Origin: Cheiracanthium punctorium
Taxonomy: Eukaryota > Arthropoda > Arachnida > Araneae > Cheiracanthiidae
Assembly: GCA_038373885.1 (NCBI GenBank)
Contig: JAWZYV010011900.1
Span: forward strand, 124,001-188,000
Length of the DNA: 64,000 nucleotides
Direction of reading: 5' to 3'
Made by a program: the position numbers and the translations under genes. Of this stretch, positions 1-12,121 are shown in pieces. Under the pieces are notes generated by a model, which was not told the origin of the DNA, did not search any database, and was given only the letters and a program-made list of their open reading frames with translations. The first letter of the stretch is position 1, and every line of letters starts with the position of its first letter.

Positions 1-895
1 GCGTCAAATAATTTTTAAAAATCTACATTTTATTACATGAAAATACCCAATGGGTTGCTTTTTTTTTCTGAAAAAAAAAAAAGCCAAGTTTTTAAAAGCC
101 CTGATTTAAACACTCCAAAATTTGTCAATCGAACGCTCCCTGATCCCCTACCAAATATCCGAAATATTAATTCTAGAATCTCTTCCCCCCCAAAAAAATT
201 TCAATCTCATGTTCGCTTGTTATTACTTTTCTTTCCCAAAACTAAAGTCTGCCCGTATTCATATTTCCCAGCTTTATCCGTAAACATAAAAGTAAAGAAA
301 GGAAAAAAAAAAAAAAAAAAGATGTTTGAATTGTATGGCACATCTGAACGTGACTGCGAAAAAAAAACATGGCGCATGCTATGCAAAAGATTAGCCACTC
401 CTGCTATACATGCATAAACACATCGATCAATAGCCATGCTTTTGTGTATTTCACTAAAACTGCGAATTCTCACTCTTTAAGCTGATCTCGCCACGATCGT
501 TACGGTAAACGTCCGTACGTACGACCGCACGGCTGAGTGGGTCATCATTTTTACGACTAATTTTAGAGTGTAGGTCCAGTGACCTATCAGCATTGGCACG
601 CTTCCCAAAGACTCGCCGTGCCACTGGATTTTATTAAAAAACCTTTGCAAGGTCGGTAGCCCTAGAAACCACTGTTGTTCAATGAAATGAGCTGGCCAAA
701 ATAGAAAAGATAGATTACACTGATTACACAGGTACGTTATATACGTGTTTTTTTTTTAAAAAAAGGAGTAACCTTGTCTAGGATCGACATGAATCGATTT
801 TTATTTTTGATTATGGTGAAGAACACCGTATGATAGTTAATATTAGGATGTCCAAAAATTTCCTTCGTTTATTTTCTGTTCTGCCGTCAGAATAA
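1..895. other. Non-coding, nothing recognised
   Basis: AT-rich with A and T runs (for example 301-320). A GC-richer patch at 480-660 is possibly an old SINE scrap. No gene is supported. Confidence 0.5.
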
Positions 896-969
896 GAAAT
901 GAAAGCTAGCAGACGATTTTGGGATTTTAATAGAAATGAAAGCTAGCAGATGAATTTGGGATTCGAATA
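896..969. repeat. Two tandem copies of a 37-bp unit
   Basis: GAAATGAAAGCTAGCAGA recurs at 896 and 933, each followed by a similar TTTGGGATT segment, giving two adjacent 37-bp copies with a few differences. Confidence 0.85.
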
Positions 970-1384
970 AAAATTGAAACTACGCATTGGCAACAGGCAA
1001 TTGTGCTTTTGTTTTAAATTTATTTTTAACAAAAATCCTTTAATATTTACATAGCTGGCTTAACGTTAAAAATGAACGACGAGAAGCAAAATTTTCGGCA
1101 TACCATGTTCTTTATTTCAAGAATCATAGAACACAATAAGCAATTGAAACGAAGAATAAAAATTATCTGGGTATGGCGAAGATGTGACATGCTCCAACTT
1201 CACAGAAGGGAGGTTTGAGAAGTTTTGAAATGGGGGGAAGTGCTCCTCTTCTTTTTAAACCAGTTAAAGTTGAGAATAGTAATCAAATCGAAAGGATAAC
1301 TGAAAACAATCAACGCTCTATACTACACATAAGACGCCTAATTATAATCAGGCTCAAAATATATAAAGTTACAAAAAGAAACTT

Positions 1385-1840
1385 AAAATTTGTTATGTTT
1401 TGATACCAATACCAGGTCCAAACGAACATAATCACATTTCTAATTTTTATTAACTCATTTTCCATTGATTAAATTTTACTAACATGTAGTGTCATGTAAT
1501 CATGTAACATTACAGTCACCCACTCGGAATTTATATAAAGCAGGATACTGGATTAATATGTATGCGCTTTATTACCTGACGCTCCTTAATTAAAGTTACC
1601 GAATTAATAAGTCTTCCATTACTTAAAATTAAGAGTGACTTAAAATCATTATGTTTAGATAACACACCAGGGCCTACATCCAGATAATCCGATTTCTAGT
1701 TTTCCCCCATTAACTATAAGCCTAGGACTTATCTTGTAACAAGAGCCCCCCCAGTACCTTCGCCTACTCAGAATCTGTTATGCAGCTTGATTGATTATGC
1801 ATGCGGTGTATTACCTGACGCCTATTCGCCGAATAGACAT
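1385..1840 (+). repeat. Diverged direct duplication of about 210 bp
   Basis: The block 1390-1595 and the block 1628-1830 share ordered landmarks: TTATGTTT, ACCAGG, ATTTCTA, TTAACT, and TATGCGcTTTATTACCTGACGC versus ATGCGGTGTATTACCTGACGC. Divergence is considerable, so this is an old tandem duplication or two copies of an old repeat. Confidence 0.6.
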
Positions 1841-2835
1841 TTAATTATTCTTCCTGACGTCTGCTAATTATGTTGCGCATCCTTTTACTATCGGTTTATT
1901 GATTTTTAAATGTATAGTTAGTTATAAGCTTGAATTAAGAGGATAATAAATTAGAGGCGCAACGGATTCTGTATACTAGTAGCGTATTTACACTGTTGGT
2001 TGAAGAGGATTTAACTTTTAGAAGTTGTTTCGCTTAAAAAAAAGTGTCTTTGTTCAAAAGCAGAATATATGGATTTTAGAGTATTTAAAAGAGAATTTGG
2101 TTCAAATATTCAGTAATTTTGAATTTTTTTTTTTAATCTGGAGTGACTCCACTCGACTTTCCGAACACTTACGATTAAGATCATTACCAGGCATTTAAAC
2201 AAATTTTAATCGATGAATAATTCAGCAAAAATTCTTAGTTTTTTTCAGTTTGAGCTCAATCGAATGGACCGTTTAAACGCTAGCTCACTTTCAAGAATTT
2301 CCCCCCCATAGGCCATAATGTAAAAGAAATCTTTGTCGTAGACCTGTAGAAAAACTATAAGTCCTATACACACCAAAATCAGTACCGGTCTTGCGACGAT
2401 GGTTTATGACATATATACCCAATTTGAGCACAATAGAATGCCCCGTTTAGGAGCTATCGTGTTCAATCACATACACACACATACATACATACATCTCGTA
2501 AAAATAGCGTAAATGACTTCAGAAGACCTCAAAATGTCTAAATACACCAAAATCTCAAAGTCGATTTTTTACATGATTACAATACTTTCCTTACATGGTA
2601 CATGTTCGGAAAGTAATAGTAAGTGTGTCTGAATGTATTTTTTTTAAATATTACATTCAGACAAATTTTAAAAGAAATAATGTTAAAACAGCTGTGAATG
2701 AACAATGCTTTCATATTTGTTACAGTTTAAAGAGAACATTACATAGATTATTCATTTGATTTGATTTTTATTTCTTTCTTTCTTTCTTGAAAGATATGTG
2801 AAAGTATATGCACTCTCCTTCTGATAACGATGACT
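1841..2835. other. Non-coding, old repeat remnants
   Basis: The stretch holds a weak internal repeat (TGAGCTCAATCGAATG near 2251 and TGAGCACAATAGAATG near 2425), a CA/CATA microsatellite near 2468-2495 and (TTTC)n at about 2770-2788. No coding signal. Confidence 0.5.
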
Positions 2836-2975
2836 GGCCACACGGCGAAAGTCCATTATTCTGGACTACCGCACAACTGTCGATCTAACAGTCTGGAGTT
2901 TCGGACGGTTTTCTCCAGACGCAATCTGAATACCAATTAGAACCCCCCTCCAAAACCAGCAATCTGATCGTCGTC
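2836..2975 (+). repeat. tRNA-derived SINE family B, degraded copy
   Basis: The block TACCGCACAACTGTCGATCT resembles the shared GCGGCTGTCGATCT block of the copies at 3622 and 10186, followed by similar AGTTT/TTCTCCAGA and AATTAGAACCCCCC segments. Confidence 0.5.
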
Positions 2976-3423
2976 GGCCCTTTTTAGATGTCGTTATTTT
3001 GATTCTACAGAGTTTATTTTTCCACTCCATCACACGAAAGGTCTATTATTGTGTACGCACATCTCTCATTAGATATCTCCAGCGGCACTGGGGTTTATTG
3101 TCATCAGAGATGGCCATGTGTTTGTTTATCTTTCATCTTATTTGGACGTGGAATTAAAATCAGCTTCTAACACAATGTAACGGTGGCTGGTTGGTATTCT
3201 GGTAGTGGAAGGGTTGCGTCTCGTGTTACGCTTATTAACGACGCTTAAACTCCGCCTTTTCCGTGTTCGATTATTTATTTATTTTTTTACGACGTTTGCC
3301 ATTTTTTTCAACTCTCAGTAAAGAAGAGTATTACTGTTAGAGAGAGAGAGAGATATCTGCTGCTCAAAGATTCGAATTTTCGTCCACTCCCATAATCTTT
3401 ACCGAGGGGCTCATTGTTGTTAA

Positions 3424-3599
3424 CCCTTGGAGGCCCAACCCTTTCCCAATGCTGAAAAAAAGGGCAGCCGTTGCCATCGCTCGACTTAACTACCAGCAAG
3501 ATGGCGAACGATCGAAGCGTTCATCGCGTGCCACAGATCTAGAGACCCTTTTTTGACGCAGCTCACAGCCAGCTGTCGTCAAAAATTTTTACTTACAGA
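3424..3599 (+). mobile_element. piggyBac-like palindromic MITE, left half
   Basis: The element begins at TTAA-CCCTTGGAGGC (TTAA at 3420-3423) and matches the left arm of the 26845 element: GGGCAGCCGTTGCC, CTACCAGCAAGATGGCG, then GAGACCCTTTTTTGACGCAG. No right terminus is seen, so it is truncated. Confidence 0.65.
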
Positions 3600-3621
3600 C
3601 GGCGCGTCGTGTACTTAATCT

Positions 3622-3800
3622 GACGTGGCTGAATGGGTAAAACACTGAACATGGTAGATGGCTGAAGTGTGAAGGTCCCGCGTTCGGCCCTACCGCGCGG
3701 CTGTCGATCTACGGTATGTAGTTTTGAGTTCGTTTATCCAAATGTTGAACACGCATTAGGGCCCCCTTAAAGAGTACTTCGCCCAAGGCACCTTCCATCC
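3622..3800 (+). repeat. tRNA-derived SINE family B
   Basis: It starts with an A-box-like TGGCTGAATGGGT and a B-box-like GTCCCGCGTTCGGCCC, then GCGCGGCTGTCGATCT, shared with 10186. No A-tail or TSD is clear. Confidence 0.6.
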
Positions 3801-4090
3801 GTAGGCAGATGCCCCTCATGCAGGCTTGCCATAAGACAAACAACACAGCATTCAAAAATGTGTATAACTTGATAGATAAAGTCATGTCGTGTACATGTCA
3901 GAATTTTTTTATTGAATGTTTATACAAAGTATTTATTTTGAATTAGTAAAAATTTACATGTACGTTTCGGACAGTACAAAGGGTCGATTCTTCTTCGATA
4001 GGAAAATCACTCACACAAAGGCAGGAAAGCAAACTGAAAAAAAAAAAAAAAAAAAAAACAGCTCTTAATTTTCAAAGCATGACTTCGTTT

Positions 4091-4228
4091 TAGGGATGGA
4101 CGCGAGACGAAAAATTCGCGTCTCGCACAATTCCTGTATCATAATATTAAAAATGTCTGTCTCGTCTGGCGAAAAAGTTGTAAATCTCTCTCTCGTCTCG
4201 CAAAAAAGTCGTCCCGTGTCCATCCCTA
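4091..4228 (+). mobile_element. hAT MITE with GAGACG subterminal repeats, copy 1
   Basis: Terminal inverted repeats are TAGGGATGGACGCGAGACGA and CGTCCCGTGTCCATCCCTA. Flanks CTTCGTTT and CTTCGGTT form a 7/8 target-site duplication. The interior is built from CGTCTCG-type repeats. Confidence 0.85.
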
Positions 4229-4443
4229 CTTCGGTTGGTCTGGCCGCATTTAGACCCATCCCGAGAAAATGTGTAAAACCGACGGGGCATTCAAAGGAAA
4301 TCGCTTTACTGCTCATATCTGGTTAACCTGATGGCTTCTTCTCCCTTTATCAAAGATGCGATGCAAACTTGCAAGAGCAAATAAGATTGCGTTGAAAAGT
4401 GTTTTATAATCAGTGCATGCGTTGGCGTGATTTATCTTTTTAT

Positions 4444-5472
4444 CAGTGGCGGCTCGTGGGATACAGCAAGTACAGCCGGGCTGCACTTGAAATTATCAGC
4501 ACATACTTTAAAATAATTTATTCTACTAATTTCCCTGAATTCAGATTAGAAGTGGAATTCCTGCGGTAAATTAAAAAACTCTCCGAAAAAAACCAAACAA
4601 AAAAAAAAAAAAAAAACGTATTGTGGCCCGGATCGCTCATTCAGAAAAAAAAAAAGCACTTTAATCTTCCCGCAATTCAATTGGGTAAATCTTTGGTTCA
4701 GCCCAGAGCGCTGAAAAGAAAATTGGCAGCACCGTTGCCATGACAACGGCTACGTAAGCAGCCTTTCCGGCATAGGGAGTATGCAGCTGATACAGCCGAT
4801 GGAAGATTTTTTAACGGCGGCTGAACTCGAGAACTCGACTCACTGATTCGCTCGGACGAGAAGTGAGAGAGGGGGTAAGGAGAATATATGTTTGGGAAAA
4901 CTCTCGACTTTATATTGCTGAATTTATCAAGAAGGTAAGCCTGAATAGACGCTTATGAATGGACAATGACCCATCAAAGCAGTATTGTTTTTAAGGAAGC
5001 AAGAACTGGCATTGAGAGGACATGGCGAGCGAGAAAATTCTTTAAACATGGGAAATTTTAAAGAACTTTTAAAATTATGGATATCTGAATTAAAACGCCT
5101 TTTTATGGGGACATCACTGACTGATTCGCATGTTTAAAAAAAAGGAGGATTGATTTGACTTATAAAAAATAAGTAAGTTTTCTTTTTTTTTCTTTTCTTC
5201 TCAAGTTATCGTTACAAAAGAAAATTCTAAGGAAACTTTGAATCAGACACGGATGAATGCAATTTTGAGGATAAGAGCGGCTGGTTGAAATTTATGTCCA
5301 TTTTATGGAAGTAAAATAGGATCTCTTACATTTTTTTTGTAATTTTTTTTTTTCCTCGGTGAGGGCTTAATCCGCCAGCTTTCGAATTCAGTAACAAAGA
5401 TTTTCCAATCCTGTCGGGAGGAAAGGGGGGGGGGGCTCATATGCTTCCGGCTTTGACCACGGGCCGCCACTG
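4444..5472 (+). mobile_element. Non-autonomous hAT element, 1029 bp
   Basis: Ends CAGTGGCGGCTCGTGGG and CCACGGGCCGCCACTG are inverted repeats. Both flanks read CTTTTTAT, an exact 8-bp duplication (4436-4443, 5473-5480). No transposase is seen inside. Confidence 0.9.
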
Positions 5473-5605
5473 CTTTTTATCCGAAACTTGTTCCCGTTAA
5501 TCCACGTTTCTTTGTAGTCTCGAATCATTCAGAATCCATTCGAACGCCACTCATGCCTTTGTCCAAATTCTCGAAAAAACGGTCGCGAAGTTTGGCGGTT
5601 ATTAG

Positions 5606-5945
5606 CAGTAGACTGTAGGACTTGGTCAAATTCGGAATCCCTCGGACTTCACCGTTTCCGGTAATAGAAATCCTATAATATGAATGAATCGTAATAAACA
5701 TTTAATTTTTTTTTTTAAATGGACTTACTTGTCTGAGAAAGAAAAAAAAATTATAAAACAAAGCACTTTTTTTAAAAATTGTACCCGGCAGAATGATGTT
5801 ATTTTTTATTAAAACATGTACCTAATAAGAGGTCTGTTGTTTAAATTCCGGTTTCTGCTGTATAACTTGATTTTTTAAGGCCGAATTTTTGTTCGGATTA
5901 TTGAAAATCCGGAATTGAGAAGTCCGAATTTGAGAAGTTCTACTG
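5606..5945 (+). mobile_element. pogo/Tigger-like MITE
   Basis: The right end TTGAGAAGTTCTACTG is followed by TA. The left end CAGTAGACT...CAAATTCGG is its imperfect inverse. The left TA is mutated to AG. Confidence 0.55.
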
Positions 5946-6208
5946 TATTGCCGAATTTGACGTTGAAATGAAGCCTTCAAAACTTTGATTTACATCCAGG
6001 GGGATGCAACTTTTGGCAATAATTATTTCAATGGGCTATTAATTTTAGCCTAAGTTAGCCCAGAATAACAGAAAATACGATACAACAAATAACAACAACA
6101 AAAAAATAACTAACGACTACAAAATTAAAGCCCTAAGCCCCCCCCCCCCACACACACACACGCACACTCGCACAGCCAGCAACCGATGATGGAAAGTTTA
6201 GGCTCGTG

Positions 6209-6404
6209 GCCACCCAGGTGGTTGGTGTAGTGGCTAGAGAACCATTCTATCAAGGCCTTGGGTCCGGGTTCGAATTTCGGCTTGGGCATGGATGCTAATT
6301 CTGGCCGCCCATTGGGTGCCTCCCAGAATAAAATGGCTGGTGATTCGAGCCTTAGTAGGGGCGCATGCTGGATGAGCAAGTGCCCGCCCTTTGAAAAAAA
6401 AAAA
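6209..6404 (+). mobile_element. tRNA-derived SINE family A with A-tail and 13-bp TSD
   Basis: The head GCCACCCAGGTGG has a tRNA-like A box (TGGTGTAGTGGCT) and B box (GGGTTCGAATTT). It ends in an A-run and is flanked by GTTTAGGCTCGTG (6196-6208) and GTTTAGGCGCGTG (6405-6417), a 12/13 duplication typical of LINE-driven insertion. A second copy lies at 41511. Confidence 0.85.
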
Positions 6405-6417
6405 GTTTAGGCGCGTG

Positions 6418-7204
6418 TGTTTGCATTGACTTTTTTTTAAAGAAAAACTAATCTAATTCAGGATACATCATCCATATACCCGGCTTACAAATATTAGCAA
6501 CTGCACTCGAGTTCTTTACAGCGGGAAACCGTTTTTTTTTTCTGGACTGTTCGGAGCGTGCTGTTTGTTCATCTGGCCCAATCTCCAACAGGAAGCACTC
6601 GCACTCTACCAGGAGTTCGGACTTCAGATGTGCTGTTGTTGACTCAGGTGAGAGGGGGAATTAATTATATACCACGGTGCTTTATGTGCCGTCATTCGCT
6701 TTTACGGCTTTTACTGGGGATTTTTGCCAATTACCGTAACGGTGAGTTATAATTAAAGTTCGTGATGCTCCAATGTTTGTTGTTAAACGCTTCTGTGGTG
6801 TTTCCAGCGGGCGTCCGTTTAACTGATTGTTTCAGAGGATTCCCGAAATATATGCAGGACGCATGAAATAATACATTTGTGGTATAGATGCTAGAATGTC
6901 CGATCTTTTTCTTTTTTTTCTTTTTTTTTTCAACAATCTGAGAAAATAAGGAAGGTTTAAAGACATTGTAAAAAGAGCGCATTGACCCAGGCTTAGGCAA
7001 CACGTTCCAAACTGCACTATGCTTACAAAAGCATAATATGAACCCAGAGAAATTATGAAACTTCTAAACTGGGAACGTCCAATCTTACTGCCTGCGGGCC
7101 AAAATCCGGCCCGCCAAAGATTTGAATATGGCCTGCTGTTATTAGTTAAAAAAAAGAGGAAATATAGAAAAAAGAAGGATAAATGATGTCTAATTTTAGG
7201 ATCT
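6418..7204. other. Non-coding, nothing firm
   Basis: A short splice-framed open stretch at 6592-6647 looks accidental. A GC-rich GGGCCAAAATCCGGCCCGCC patch near 7087 resembles hAT element ends. No gene. Confidence 0.5.
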
Positions 7205-7212
7205 ATTTACAG

Positions 7213-7704
7213 CATAGGAGCACCCACGGAGAGGGCTAAGGGGGCTGAAGCCCACTCTAAAGGTAGAAAGTTAGAAGTGAAAAGCGTTAAAAAAAATGAA
7301 AACTGTCATTAATGAATTAATTTTTTTAGTTCTTTCTTTCTTTTTTTAACTGTCCTCAAATTATTTCTAACCAAAAAAGACATTTATTTAAAAAAGTTTT
7401 TAAATAAATGCTCACAGTTAGTTGAAACACTGTTACACACGATTACAACGTCGCTCAAAAGATCAGATAATTATTTATGACTCTATAATGAGTTACATTG
7501 CTTGTGTTCTATCGGACAGTCAAGTGATACCGAATATTTTGACGTTATAAGAGAGTTGTAACTAACCGAGATCACTATGACTGAGTTCAGTATAGTGATC
7601 AGTACAGTATACTACTAGTACTCAGTATAGTGACTGAGTTCAGTATAGTTCTGATATTATGTAGCCCAGCCCCCCCCTAAACTAAAATCCTGGGTGCGCC
7701 ACTG
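7213..7704 (+). mobile_element. hAT MITE, 492 bp
   Basis: Ends CATAGGAGCACCCACGG and CCTGGGTGCGCCACTG are imperfect inverted repeats. Both flanks read ATTTACAG (7205-7212, 7705-7712), an exact 8-bp duplication. A TATAGTGA-type tandem motif lies at about 7580-7645. Confidence 0.85.
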
Positions 7705-7849
7705 ATTTACAGTGTGTACTTTTATTTTTTTTTCCGGCTGCTGCCATGGATTTATTTACACCCTCTTAATGTCCTTTCCACAACACCCCCTAAATTTTTC
7801 ATAACAGTCCCAAATTTCATACACGTATTAAAAGTATACCCCCCCCCTT

Positions 7850-8017
7850 CAAAAAAAAGTAGAAGTAGTGTAAGATGACGAACTTTTTTGATTCGTTTCT
7901 CCGCAATCTCAAATAGCAGCTCCTGTCAAAACATTTCTTAAGACCCTATCCCGCTATGAGTAACGTAATTTGCGATCGTTTGTGATAAATGACGACTCAA
8001 AATGTATTTTTGTAAAT

Positions 8018-8048
<31 letters not shown>

Positions 8049-8790
8049 CAAATTTTGGTCTCCATAGCTCAATGAATTACCCGATTACGGTAAGTTATGT
8101 ATTCTCCTCAATAAAAATTTTTCAAAATAAAACTCTTAAAAGTTAAAAATCATGTATCCTACAGTTTATTTACGATAAGTTGGAATACTGTTAAATAACT
8201 TTGAATCGAAAATGGCGATGTGGGGTGTGATGACGAAGAGTTCTTCGATGGACGGCAAGAAAACAACGAAGAACGATTCGGGTACAAATATTGGACACGT
8301 GATCAATCATCTGGCTGGAATCATAACGAGGCGAAAAGCAGACCCTGAAAAATGAGATTTTTCTTTTTGAACTTTATTGCCTGCGGTTTTTCTTAATTTT
8401 TGCGACTAAATAAGTTTTTGCATTATTATGGGTGATATGTCAATTTTTCATCTCTGTCATTTTTATTAACTACCTAACTGAAATTATTTCCCTGCATTTT
8501 TGAAAATAAACTTTTGTATGGTAATCTATTCCTCCTCTCAACCCACCAAGTAACCATGGGGTAAGATGACGAACAATATATTTTTTGGAACATTTCACTA
8601 TCTCCCAAGAAGAGATAAAATCGCTTGAATATTTTATGCAAAAACAAACAAACAAAAAAGAACCCCATAAAAATTCAAAGAAGTCTTTCTATAAATTACA
8701 GGATTTAAACTGATAAACCTAAAAATCACTTTCTGAATTTAGAAAATATATTTGAAGTTTAAATTCGTCATCTTACCCTACTTTCCCCTT
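7850..8790 (+). mobile_element. DNA transposon remnant with GTAAGATGACGAA termini
   Basis: TGTAAGATGACGAACT (7870) and TTCGTCATCTTACCCTAC (8766) are inverted near the two ends. A third, internal copy GGGGTAAGATGACGAAC lies at 8560. TSD not resolved; superfamily unknown. Confidence 0.55.
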
Positions 8791-9300
8791 GTTAGCTCGC
8801 GACTTTCGTGAAAATTTTTACAGTGGTCACTTGCGCAAAAAAGGCTATAGAAACCCTAACCTTATCAGTTTAAAAATTATGTGTTCTCCTTACAGTGCTC
8901 AAATTTTAAGTTTTGTGTGTGGTAAATGTTCTGATATATTCAAAATATGACGTAAGTCAATGGTTTTAAGTTATACTTTGAAAGACAAATTTTGTCGGTT
9001 TTAGTAACGACTTACAAGCCCTAAGATTTAAAAGGGAAAAAAAAGCAATACTATTTACAATTGAGAGAGGATGAACGCAAAACATTCGGCTGTCTAAAAA
9101 AATAATAATAATAATTACTTAATTAATAAAAATCTAAATTTTAAGAAGCGCCTAGGCCTTTGGCTCCTCCCCAGTATAGTAAAGTGAAATAAGTCTCGCC
9201 TCGCATAACAACTGGAAATCTCTGTCTCGCCTCACATTCATCGGAATTTCTAATTTACTCGGGAAAAAACTTTCCTTCTTTTTATGTTAATAAAATAAAA
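8791..9300. other. Non-coding, nothing recognised
   Basis: AT-rich. The segment near 9185-9245 (TCTCGCCTCGCATAAC) carries CTCGCCTC-type repeats reminiscent of the adjoining GAGACG element. Confidence 0.4.
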
Positions 9301-9308
9301 CGCATAAT

Positions 9309-9484
9309 TAGGGATGGACGCGAGACGACTTTTTTGCGAGACGAGACAGAGATTTACAGCTTTTTTGCGAGACGAGACACACATTTTTAACATTACGATA
9401 TAGGGATTTTTGCGAGACGAGACAAGCTTTTAGGCTATTTTGCGAGACGCGAGACGCTTATTTTTTGTCTCGCGTCCATCCCTA
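9309..9484 (+). mobile_element. hAT MITE with GAGACG subterminal repeats, copy 2
   Basis: Ends are TAGGGATGGACGCGAGACGA and TCTCGCGTCCATCCCTA. Both flanks read CGCATAAT, an exact 8-bp duplication (9301-9308, 9485-9492). GCGAGACGAGAC is repeated at least four times inside. Confidence 0.92.
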
Positions 9485-9545
9485 CGCATAATAATTTACA
9501 AATTTCTGCATATTCATTAAATTTTGAAGTCTTGTGTATTGTTAA

Positions 9546-9695
9546 CCCATTAGCGCCTTACTTTTATAAAGGGTCTCTTGATCTGTGGCACGCAATGAAC
9601 GTTTCGATCATCCGCCATCTTGCTGGTAGTTAAGTCGAGCGATGGCAACGGCTGCCCTTTTTTTCAGCATTGGGAAAGAGTTGCGCCTCAAAGGG
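9546..9695 (-). mobile_element. piggyBac-like MITE, short copy (150 bp)
   Basis: Flanked on both sides by TTAA (9542-9545, 9696-9699), with ends CCCATTAGCGCC and GGCGCAAC read inward. It carries the GCCATCTTGCTGGTAGTTAA and GGCAACGGCTGCCC blocks of the 26845 element. Confidence 0.75.
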
Positions 9696-10185
9696 TTAAC
9701 ATGAGTGCGAGTTAATCTTAAACCCTGAGAACGTTCGATAAGCAATTTCCACGCATTTTTAATTTCCTGATCCTTGAGGCTATCGTCTTGCGTTTTTTCC
9801 CGAAATTTCCGCCCCATTCCACTGTCAACGCCCGAACCTGGGCCACAAGAAAATTACACAAGCCAAAAGAAAGAAAGAAAAAAAAAAATAAGTAAATGGC
9901 CAGAGCAATCCGGAAATAGTACTCTTTAATTAAGCTTCCCGTTACTGATTAGCACTTATCTATACTTTTTTCGTTAATTGGTGGTGGATGGGTTGGGCGC
10001 TTTCTTACTTTGTCGTGGCGTCTCATTTGTTTGCGAACTTTGTGTGTGAATTTTAGAAGGACGGAATCGCTGAATGCCGAAGTATATCGTGCAAGAAGGT
10101 TATGCAATTTCTCTGAATTCCTGTCGCGTAATCTTGGAAAGTCGTTTGGAAAGTGCTCTCTGTATCTGAAGTTGGAGGTGAAAGA

Positions 10186-10325
10186 GCCCTATAGCCGAGT
10201 GGATAAGATACTGAGCATATGCTAGGCGTAAATGTGAAGGTCTATAGGGTACGGGCTTATCTCGCGGCTGTCGATCTGTTGGCAGAGCCTGATCAATACA
10301 ACTATAGGCCCTGGGCAAAAGAAAA
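10186..10325 (+). repeat. tRNA-derived SINE family B
   Basis: ATAGCCGAGTGGATAAG is an A-box-like start, followed by GTGAAGGTCTATAGGG and TCGCGGCTGTCGATCT, the block shared with 3622. Confidence 0.6.
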
Positions 10326-10462
10326 AAATTGGGCCCTACTGGATAACTTCCACCCTTCTAAAAAAATCAATTATCATTGGTGTATTCTGAAAACTTTTAA
10401 ATAGATTTCCCCCGCCAACACAAAATTTCATTTTAAGTAGTCTGAAATAAACGCATATATAT

Positions 10463-11328
10463 TAGAGATGAGACGGGCTCAGCCCGAGCCCGGGCCCGAA
10501 CCGGGCTCGGGCCCTGTCATTCACGATTGCGTTCGGGCTCGGGCGGGCTCGGGCTCGTGAAAAATGTCTCCTTTATTGAACATACTGCTTGAAACGGATT
10601 TTAAAAAGCGATTCATCGGAAAAATAAACGTACTGATGGGATGCTAGGACTTGCAACAAAATAATGGATGGGTAAAATGCTAGCTTTTTCACATAATTTA
10701 CTAAATGGTGTGTTGGGCTATTTCATTTGCATATGTGTGTTAAAATGCTGTTCATTCAAAATTTTGGCCTCATTATTGACTGGTCTATCTTAGTTAAATG
10801 TATATATTCACATCCTATCATAAAATATTTTTTAAAAATAGTTTTGTTCCTATCAACTCAATTCTTATGCAATTCTATGCAAATATGCAAATTTCTTAAA
10901 TTTATTATGCAAAACCTCTTTTTCTGGACGTGTTTTAAATATAAGATTTTTTAATGTCACTATACGAGATTCATAACTACCAATTTTCTGTATGTAATAT
11001 ATCTAAGTACATACGAATGTTCAACACTGATGTGACTAATCAACGGAATGCTTAATAAAAATTGATACGTTATTGTTATTATTTGATAAACATGGATATA
11101 TAGAAAGTGCATTAAGAGTTTGCAACTATATTTATCTTTAATTTGCACAAATGGTAAAATTTATCGGATTGTATTAATGAAGTAACTGAATTTTATTTAT
11201 CTTTAGCTGAAATTTCGGGCTCGGGCTCCGACTTAAATAATATTGCTCGGGCTCGGGCGGGCTCGGATTAAAAGTCTTCGGGCTCGGGCGGGCTCGGGCT
11301 TCAAAAAATGAGCCCGAACTCATCTCTA
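10463..11328 (+). mobile_element. Non-autonomous hAT element with GGGCTCGGGC subterminal repeats
   Basis: Ends TAGAGATGAG and CTCATCTCTA are followed inward by many GGGCTCGGGC units at both ends. Flanks are ATATATAT on both sides, an apparent 8-bp TSD in a low-complexity site. The middle is AT-rich and non-coding. A partial copy ends at 31565. Confidence 0.85.
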
Positions 11329-11722
11329 ATATATATATCACTGAAACAAATAACAACTGATGTAATATAGTGCGGAATATAAATAGTCGATGGCCTAACT
11401 ATGCGCCAGCTTAAAGTTGGGCCACAGCGAAGCCCATAAAGATGTATGCCCGGAAGCAACGATAGGCAGAAAAGGAATCTCCATCGTTGTGTGTTTACGA
11501 AAGGAAACAGTTTAATGCGAAAACGTCTCCTCATTTCCTTTTAATATATGTATTTACTGCTCATGGAATCAGAAAATGAGCTAATGCCACCAAAAAGTCC
11601 ACCGAAGAAAAAAATTATAGGTAGGCGAACTTTGTACTTTAGAAGACCAAAAAACCGCCATTTAAAAGCAAATTCTTGTCCGCCTAGAAGTATATTCTGT
11701 TAGATAATACGAATAATTTATA

Positions 11723-12119
11723 TTAGGTTGTAACGAAAGTTTCCCGCTACCGTAAACATCGTCAGAAAACAGTTCGCGTTGGCGTATTTGCTCATATTTT
11801 GTCAAATGATTTTTGGCATTTGAAAGAAAGAGACTTACTTTATAACACTGTGTTATGAAACCTGTAAAAAAATATAGTTTTCATTAAGTACAAGGTGTGT
11901 CAAATGGAACTATCACTCTAGAGGATTGGAACCATCATTTACTTCCAGTTGTGTTGCAAAAAGTCAGCTACAGAATATCAACGAATAATGAGTACAGCTT
12001 TAAATACTATTGTTGCATCACGTGACACTGTGCAGGTTTGGTACCGAAAGATCAAAAAGACTTATGTAAGGAGTTAGTTTTTCAAGCAGATTTGGCGGAA
12101 AACTTTCGTTACAACCTGA
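11723..12119 (+). mobile_element. mariner-like MITE, 397 bp
   Basis: Terminal repeats TTAGGTTGTAACGAAAGTTT and AAACTTTCGTTACAACCTGA match over about 25 bp with two differences. TA flanks both sides (11721-11722, 12120-12121). No transposase motif is recognised inside. Confidence 0.88.
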
Positions 12120-12121
12120 TA

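Noticed and set aside
3344..3352. (GA)n, (TTTC)n, (AT)n and poly-G/C tracts as functional elements
   Set aside because: They are simple repeats, many inside MITEs, with no sign of a specific role.
6592..6647. Possible 56-base internal exon between CAACAG and CAG|GTGAGA
   Set aside because: Too short, two frames are equally open, and there are no neighbouring exons or homology.
8212..8355. A 47-codon ORF (MAMWGVMTKSS...) in a locally GC-richer patch, with a second open frame rich in acidic and aromatic residues
   Set aside because: No splice sites, no recognisable family, and it lies inside a transposon remnant (7850-8790).
10100..10318. A 72-codon minus-strand ORF
   Set aside because: It covers a tRNA-derived SINE; the frame is incidental.
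11723..12119. Intact mariner transposase
   Set aside because: The element is only 397 bp and no transposase motif can be read in any frame.
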